From contig NZ_PHNJ01000021.1 of assembly GCF_008122205.1 (NCBI RefSeq), positions 1 to 63,870 on the forward strand: DNA of 63,870 nt. The letters run 5' to 3'. Shown one piece after another: positions 58,568-63,870 of the stretch. The number at the start of each line of letters is the position of its first letter. Within the stretch, counting starts at the first letter, position 1. The notes under the pieces are model-generated. The model searched no databases. It was not told the origin of the DNA and saw nothing but the letters and a program-made list of their open reading frames with translations. Source of the DNA: Natronococcus pandeyae (GTDB lineage: Archaea > Halobacteriota > Halobacteria > Halobacteriales > Natrialbaceae). The position numbers and the translations under genes were made by a program.

Positions 58568-59919
58568 TGGGTCTCGGGAATCGGGCTGTATGTGCGACCA
58601 AGCAGAAGCTCGGTCTTGGAGATGGTTACGAGGCCCTCGAGGTCACACCAGAGTTAGCTGAGCAGCTGTATGGAGAGTTGCCCGAGCGAAAGTCGATCGC
58701 CGTCCAGCCGAGCAAGGACGGCGGCGGACCGAAGGACGCGATCGATCTGCTGACGGCCGTCCATAATCCTGGTCGTAGTGGTTTGTTTGGGTCGGCCGAA
58801 GGTCCGACGCATTCCTTCGAAATGCGCTACATCAACGGGTTAGTCGGATTCCAGTGGGTCATGGCGACGACGGAGGCCCAAAAGCAGATGCAGCGCCAGC
58901 TCGAGACGTTCTATCCCGACGCTCACATTGATGTCTCCGAGCACGATCGACCCGCGTTGTTGCCACTCGAGGAAGGGCGCTATGTCGCAGGCGCGTACTT
59001 GCGGCTTCGAAAGCGTTCGGATGGGAAGCATCTGTACCCAATCAAGCACATGGATATCGAGGGCTTCGAGAACGACCCCTACGGCTCGATTACGGCCGAG
59101 ATGATTGGTGAACGCGAGTCTGATACTGAGACTGATTTATCGGTGCAAACGATCTTCGAGCCGGCGCCGGCCGACTGGTGGAAAGGTGGGTTGCTCTCGT
59201 CGTCGATCGATGACATTGCGGATGAGCTCAAGAGTCCACGGAAGGACGAGTCGTTTGTCCACGCGTTGAAATACGAGCTGTTTCCTGAGAAGTTCGAGAT
59301 CGTCGGCGAGGAACGCGAGGCATCAAACAAGGACAAACAGGCGTCGAATATCGTTCGTGAGCAACGCGGTGAGAAGGGCTTCCGGATGAACCTACGGATT
59401 GTTGGTGTCTCGGATGATCCCGATTCGGCGGTCCAACGGGTGGCGGAGACGGCCCAGCAGTTTGATGGCTACTACGAGAGCAAGACCGAGCAAGGCTTTG
59501 AGGTCGTTCCGCTGTACGACAAGCCGCTGTTAGCTGAGCTGAAGCGAGCCTATGGTCGCACCCGTGCGGATCGGAAGATGATCATGGGCGTTCGCGGCGC
59601 CGCGGGGCTGATCCACATTCCCAACGACGACATCAACACGCAGGACGTCGATTGGTCGCTCACGTCCCACGCCGGCGACGTCCCTGCGAACGCGCCGCGC
59701 TTCTCCGAGTTCCACAACGTCGAGACCGTTCCATGGGAGAAGGGTGTTCGGTCGGGTGACCTCGAGGGTGCTGATTGCTGGGAATACGATATTCCAGCGA
59801 CGTGGATCGATCCGGCTGAATACGACGGTTGGAGTCCCGACGCCGATCGCCAAGAGCCCGGCGGCGATCGCGAATTAGACGACCACGATTCCGAGCGAGA
59901 ACAGGAGGTGTCCGTATAA
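58567..59919 (+). CDS. Transfer-cluster protein of unknown function
   Basis: 450 aa from the ATG at 58567 (MGLGNRAVCATKQKLGLGDG). There is no signal peptide, membrane helix or P-loop. GLVGFQWVMATTEAQKQMQR with QLETFYPDAHIDV and late FRMNLRIVGVSDDPDSAVQR with VAETAQQFDGYY suggest two alpha/beta ferredoxin-like repeats, as in the N-terminal halves of conjugation ATPases. Because the following ATPase lacks that part, the gene may be its detached N-terminal domain or an adaptor. It is bounded by a TGATG overlap and a 0-bp gap. Confidence 0.6.
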   Translation: MGLGNRAVCATKQKLGLGDGYEALEVTPELAEQLYGELPERKSIAVQPSKDGGGPKDAIDLLTAVHNPGRSGLFGSAEGPTHSFEMRYINGLVGFQWVMATTEAQKQMQRQLETFYPDAHIDVSEHDRPALLPLEEGRYVAGAYLRLRKRSDGKHLYPIKHMDIEGFENDPYGSITAEMIGERESDTETDLSVQTIFEPAPADWWKGGLLSSSIDDIADELKSPRKDESFVHALKYELFPEKFEIVGEEREASNKDKQASNIVREQRGEKGFRMNLRIVGVSDDPDSAVQRVAETAQQFDGYYESKTEQGFEVVPLYDKPLLAELKRAYGRTRADRKMIMGVRGAAGLIHIPNDDINTQDVDWSLTSHAGDVPANAPRFSEFHNVETVPWEKGVRSGDLEGADCWEYDIPATWIDPAEYDGWSPDADRQEPGGDRELDDHDSEREQEVSV

Positions 59920-62900
59920 ATGAGCCTACCTTTTGGCGACGACGGCGAACCAGTTGAAGAACTCGAGAAGTTTGGCGCTCGGATCGAAGGCGAAGACGAT
60001 CCGAGCGATCCGATTCTTATCAACAACAAAGAATGGGCTATTGAGAGGTACGACCCGGTCGAGGAGGAGATCGAGACCTACGCTGGCGCGTGGCCTCGGG
60101 CAATGATCGAGAACGCGCAGGCAGAACCCCGGCAACCGCTGTGGATCGGCGTCTCGGAGAGTTCCGGTCGCGAGGTGCCGGTCGAGTTCGATCGGCTCTT
60201 CCGGCACGTCTTCTACGGCGGTTCGACAGGGACTGGGAAGACGACGAAGATGTACAACGACGCCGTCGCGCTCATGTACGGCGGCCACGGCGTCACGATC
60301 ATCGATCCAAAGGGCGACGACATCTACGACCTGCTTCGGCGGGTCCCGAAGGAACGCTGGGATGATGTGATCTACATCGCTCCTGGCGACGACTTCCTGG
60401 ACAAGTCGGTCGGCTTCAACCTCTTCGAGACCTACCACGACCCCGACGAAACCGGATTCAACGAGGAGATCGAGGGGATCGTCGACGACTTCAAGGAGTT
60501 GCTTCGGGCCGGGGACTTCTGGGGCAACCGGATGGACCGCGTCATGAAGACGATGGTCCGCGGGATGATCCGCCATGAGTTCGAGTTCACACCGCTCGAG
60601 CTGTACTATGCGCTTTTGGACGAAGAGAACCGCAAGCAGTATGCGGATTTGATTGCATCGGCTGATGACGACGACATCGCGTTCATCGAGGTCTACACCC
60701 GGCAGATCGCCGACCACCTCACTGAACAGGAACTCGACGCACTGGTGGGTCGCTTGAAGGATTGGGTAGAGAATCCGATTACCCGGCAGATCCTCGCCCA
60801 GCGTGAGTCCGACGTCTCGATCGCCGAGGCGGTCAACGAGGGGAAGATCATTATCTGCAAAAACGATCTTCCCGGGGAGGCAAAACGGATGGTTGCGACG
60901 GCAGTCATGCGGCGCGTCTGGACCTGTGTGAACGACCGGATCAACCCCTCAGAGAAGAAGGTTCGCGAGCTTGCGGGGGTGAACACCTCCGGTGGGGACT
61001 ATAACCCATACTTCTTAATGATCGACGAGTGTGACGATGTTCTCACTGAGGCCTCCCAGATCGACAAGATGCTCACGAAGGCCCGCTCGAAGAAGCTTGG
61101 ATTGCTGTTGGCGACGCAGACGCTGCATCAGTTGGATGCTGAGGCCCAGCAGGCGATCCTCTCGAACTGCAATACGCTCGTGTCGTTGAATCCGCTGCTG
61201 CCAGACGAGGCTCGAGCGCTCTCGGATCGCTTCGGCGGGAAGGATCCACGAGACTTGACACAGATTCCAGACTACCACGCTCAGACGAAACTGCGCCACG
61301 AAGATGACTCGTTCATGGCGAAGCTGACGCCGCCATACCCACCGTTGCACTCGATCGAGGAAGCGTTCGAGTTGATACAGCAGTCGACGGAACGCTACGG
61401 GATCGAGCGACAGTCCGGTCGGGAGGTACTCGACAACCTATTCTTCGCTGGGACTGGAGAGTCGGACGCAGCCGACGCAGTTGGCCGGGAGAACACGTCG
61501 AGTGGTGTTGCTGAACCAATGGATGTCGACGACGTCGAAGCTGCTCAGACAGCGCTCAAGGCGATCTACGACGAGACGATTCGGGCCGAGTCGAAGTCGG
61601 TCGACACACCCGATGCCGAGAGAGCTGTAACGGATGCGACCGGTCTCGAGTACACGCAAGCATCGAACATCGTCGAGCGCCTCGAAGCAGCTGGTGCGCT
61701 TGAACAGCGGAGTACGAGTGAGGGACTGGAGGTCTTTGTTACACCCGAGGGGCGTGGTCAGATCGGCCTCGAGACTGGATCTGGTGGTTCCGGTGGGAAG
61801 AGCAAGCATCGCCATATGCTTCGAGAGGTCTACGAGTGGGGGACACGCACCGGATACGAAATGAAATTGCCGACGCAGGATGGTGACGAACTGCCAGACG
61901 CGGTCGGCGAGATCCCGCCGACGATCGTTCCTGACGGTGATCTCTCGGAGGATGAGTACGAGCAGATCGTTCGGTCGCGCCTCGAGAGCGACTACCCTGA
62001 GCTTCTCGGGCTTTCGGGGACGGAGACGCTGTACATCGAAGCTGAGTCAAAGGGGCTCTCGAAGCCCGGTGGGCCGATCAAGAACGCAGCAAAAGCGCCG
62101 AGTCCTGAGCAGTTGTTGTTTGTTGTTGGCGACGGTGGCGATGATGGGCTCACGAAGAACGCCGAGCGTCTGGCGTCGATCTTCGGTGCCGACGGCAGCG
62201 ATCCGTTCGTGTCGATCCGGACGCCGTCGGATGTTGCTCGGAAGTTCTACACACGTGGGCAGCTCGAGATGATGGGCGATTCGGAGACCGAGAAGCTCGC
62301 GTTGGTTCCCGGTGACGCTTCGATCGAGTGGGTCGAACTCGAGAGTGGCGCAATCGTCTGTCGTGACCGGGATACCGATGCGGTCTATCTTCGGTTTGAG
62401 GGTGCTGAGGAGTACAGAGAGCGCGAGCCAACCGACGCGCCTGCGACCGTCCACTACAATCCCGAAGACAGCAACTACGTCGTCGAGCGCGATGGCGATG
62501 TTGAACGAAAGTACGGCGCAAAGGGGCTGGTTGCCGAGGATTGGACCCGGATCTACGAGCCGGTCGTCCCCGAAGTGATCTTCCGCGAGCACGGCCATGA
62601 GTCAGTTCCGGAGCCCGACGCGTTCCGGATCGCTATCGTGCCGAACGACGATCGTGATCTTGCAGGAGAATCCGAGTTGCTCATGTTCGACGTCGGTAGC
62701 GGAGAGGCAGTTCCGATCGACACTTGGTTGGACGGGTCGACCAACGGTGTTACCACCGAGCCAGCGGATCCCGAATCGGAGTCTGAGGCGGAGTTCGAAT
62801 CGGAGAGCGATGATGTGACGGATAGAGACGACGGTGATGAGAGTTCGCCGGACGCGGTGCCTCTCCGGGAACCCGAAGAACCCGTGCCTGCGCCCGAGGT

Positions 62901-63000
62901 ACCGGAGCAACGGCCGAGCCCCGAGCGTGAATCTGGTGCTGCTGGAGATAGCGACGAAGAGGAAGAGAGCGAGACCGATAATCCCTTCAACTCAATCTAG
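59920..63000 (+). CDS. VirD4/TraD-like coupling ATPase
   Basis: 1026 aa. VEFDRLFRHVFYGGSTGTGK leads into Walker A GSTGTGKT (about 101-108). GHGVTIIDPKGDDIYDLL follows, then Walker B FLMIDECDDVL (365-375) and KLGLLLATQTLHQL, the RecA-core order of VirD4/TraG/TraD coupling proteins. A winged-helix-like segment (AERAVTDATGLEYTQASNIV) occupies about 560-610. The C-terminal 350 residues are acidic and unfamiliar. No N-terminal membrane helix is seen, unlike bacterial VirD4. It should recruit DNA or protein substrates to the channel. It starts directly after the previous stop. Confidence 0.82.
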   Translation: MSLPFGDDGEPVEELEKFGARIEGEDDPSDPILINNKEWAIERYDPVEEEIETYAGAWPRAMIENAQAEPRQPLWIGVSESSGREVPVEFDRLFRHVFYGGSTGTGKTTKMYNDAVALMYGGHGVTIIDPKGDDIYDLLRRVPKERWDDVIYIAPGDDFLDKSVGFNLFETYHDPDETGFNEEIEGIVDDFKELLRAGDFWGNRMDRVMKTMVRGMIRHEFEFTPLELYYALLDEENRKQYADLIASADDDDIAFIEVYTRQIADHLTEQELDALVGRLKDWVENPITRQILAQRESDVSIAEAVNEGKIIICKNDLPGEAKRMVATAVMRRVWTCVNDRINPSEKKVRELAGVNTSGGDYNPYFLMIDECDDVLTEASQIDKMLTKARSKKLGLLLATQTLHQLDAEAQQAILSNCNTLVSLNPLLPDEARALSDRFGGKDPRDLTQIPDYHAQTKLRHEDDSFMAKLTPPYPPLHSIEEAFELIQQSTERYGIERQSGREVLDNLFFAGTGESDAADAVGRENTSSGVAEPMDVDDVEAAQTALKAIYDETIRAESKSVDTPDAERAVTDATGLEYTQASNIVERLEAAGALEQRSTSEGLEVFVTPEGRGQIGLETGSGGSGGKSKHRHMLREVYEWGTRTGYEMKLPTQDGDELPDAVGEIPPTIVPDGDLSEDEYEQIVRSRLESDYPELLGLSGTETLYIEAESKGLSKPGGPIKNAAKAPSPEQLLFVVGDGGDDGLTKNAERLASIFGADGSDPFVSIRTPSDVARKFYTRGQLEMMGDSETEKLALVPGDASIEWVELESGAIVCRDRDTDAVYLRFEGAEEYREREPTDAPATVHYNPEDSNYVVERDGDVERKYGAKGLVAEDWTRIYEPVVPEVIFREHGHESVPEPDAFRIAIVPNDDRDLAGESELLMFDVGSGEAVPIDTWLDGSTNGVTTEPADPESESEAEFESESDDVTDRDDGDESSPDAVPLREPEEPVPAPEVPEQRPSPERESGAAGDSDEEEESETDNPFNSI

Positions 63001-63120
63001 ACATACAACAGTTCGCAAGGCACGCTATTCCATAAGGGGACGATGCGGATCAACCGGTACATGGAGCATACGAACCTAACGCGCTTACTTCCATCAGCTA
63101 ATGGAGATTTTGATAGAGCC

Positions 63121-63146
63121 GTGCTGAATAGACAGCGCGGGCCACG
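63121..63146 (+). repeat. Left end of IS5-type element
   Basis: GTGCTGAATAGACAGCGCGG begins 91 bp before the transposase ATG. Related ends are at 6858, 47722 and 48156. The right end is outside the window. Confidence 0.5.
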
Positions 63147-63211
63147 TTTAGACGCTGCTCAGTTGCCGTCTCAACCGGGATTATGTGCGGTTGAGTGAGG
63201 AAGCGGCGAGT

Positions 63212-63870
63212 ATGCCGTCTCAACTCGCCCAATTTACCGACCGATGTGTCGATTTGTCCCAGAACGCTGTCATTGGCGAGCCAGCGCCGGCGATCGAGAA
63301 GGGAAACGGAGGCTACGCTGACTGGGTAATCGTCTCGATTCACTGCCTCAGAGAGTATCTGAACCAGCCCTACCGCCGGTTACTCGATATCTTGTACGAG
63401 ATGCCCGGAATCGCCGCTAAACTCGGGCTTTCTGTGGATCAGCTACCGGATTTCACCACCGTCTGCACACGGAAACAAGATCTCAAAATGCGGATCTGGC
63501 GGGTGTTGCTGCGGCTGTCTGTCTCACTGCACGAACTCGGCGACGTTCAGGCGATTGACGCAACCGGCTTCAAACGCCATCAAGCCAGTCGTCACTACGT
63601 TCTTCGTGTCGGCTACAACTTTGACGACATCAAGACGACGGCGCTCGTCGATTGCGAGACCAGCGTCATCCTCGATATCCATTGCTCGATGAAACAGCCG
63701 CACGATACACAAGTTGGACGGCAGGTACTGACGAGAAATCTGGCACAGCTAACCACGATCACCGCCGACAAAAGCTACGACTGGGACGCGCTCCGGCACG
63801 AACTCAAAGACGCTGGCATCCGCCCGGTAATCAAACATCGTGAGTTCTACGGACTTGACAAAGCGCACAA
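63212..63870 (+). CDS. IS5-type transposase (5' part, runs off window)
   Basis: Open from the ATG at 63212 to the window end (219 codons). Landmarks: EPAPAIEKGNGGYADWVIVS, the first catalytic Asp in VQAIDATGFKRHQASRHY, TALVDCETSVILDIH and the second Asp in TADKSYDWDALRHEL, followed by RPVIKHREFYGLDKAH. This is the haloarchaeal ISH1-like branch of IS5. It seems intact as far as visible and is preceded by a recognisable left end. It lies just downstream of the transfer operon. Confidence 0.85.
   Translation, partial: MPSQLAQFTDRCVDLSQNAVIGEPAPAIEKGNGGYADWVIVSIHCLREYLNQPYRRLLDILYEMPGIAAKLGLSVDQLPDFTTVCTRKQDLKMRIWRVLLRLSVSLHELGDVQAIDATGFKRHQASRHYVLRVGYNFDDIKTTALVDCETSVILDIHCSMKQPHDTQVGRQVLTRNLAQLTTITADKSYDWDALRHELKDAGIRPVIKHREFYGLDKAH

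Overview
The window looks like part of a haloarchaeal (class Halobacteria) megaplasmid or other secondary replicon. The predicted proteins are strongly acidic. Secreted proteins carry twin-arginine leaders followed by lipoboxes. Genes have TATA-type promoters close to, or with no leader before, their start codons. Typical haloarchaeal families are present: TATA-binding protein, Orc1/Cdc6, HalOD1 domains and OrfB/TnpB elements. No rRNA, tRNA or CRISPR array was seen. Two Orc1/Cdc6 genes each sit in their own iteron field, and a ParA operon lies beside phased repeats, so this is a replicon backbone and not ordinary chromosome.

Layout. 0-5.3 kb: TnpB elements, a 123-aa protein behind a 12-bp palindrome, and origin A (eight copies of a 20-bp iteron around orc1/cdc6 copy 1, 3301-4911). 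5.4-11.8 kb: decayed genes, a Tat protein, an alpha/beta hydrolase, a ParA operon with 13-bp phased arrays, a truncated MNT/HEPN-like pair, and a dispersed ~30-bp repeat family. 11.9-13.6 kb: a tyrosine integrase and an IS630-like remnant. 13.6-19.1 kb: an M20 amidohydrolase, an IclR regulator and a TAXI-TRAP transporter. 19.8-35.8 kb: a GC-rich catabolic island with an IclR regulator, a four-gene ABC importer, two luciferase-like oxidoreductases, two Gfo/Idh/MocA dehydrogenases, an enolase-superfamily epimerase, an M20 peptidase, an aminotransferase, a threonine-synthase-like enzyme, a metallo-beta-lactamase-fold hydrolase and a TIM-barrel-like protein. 36-39.9 kb: IS debris, origin B (inverted iterons around an AT-rich core) with orc1/cdc6 copy 2, then a TATA-binding protein. 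40-52.7 kb: small regulators, zinc-ribbon microproteins, membrane proteins, a Tat-lipoprotein amidohydrolase, a beta-helix-like lipoprotein, a PAP2 phosphatase, a CadD-like transporter and many IS ends. 52.9-63.0 kb: a five-gene block resembling a type IV secretion/conjugation system (small membrane protein, VirB6-like protein, VirB4-like ATPase, unknown protein, VirD4/TraD-like ATPase). The window ends inside an IS5-type transposase.

Taken together, the region provides replication (two Orc-iteron origins), segregation (ParA plus partner), probable self-transfer and two cargo modules for uptake and breakdown of amino-acid-like or carbohydrate-amino conjugates. All functions come from reading motifs in the sequence. 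No database search was possible. The least explained items are the ~30-bp repeats at 5.9-10.9 kb, the phased 13-bp arrays, the archaeal transfer cluster and the substrate of the catabolic island.
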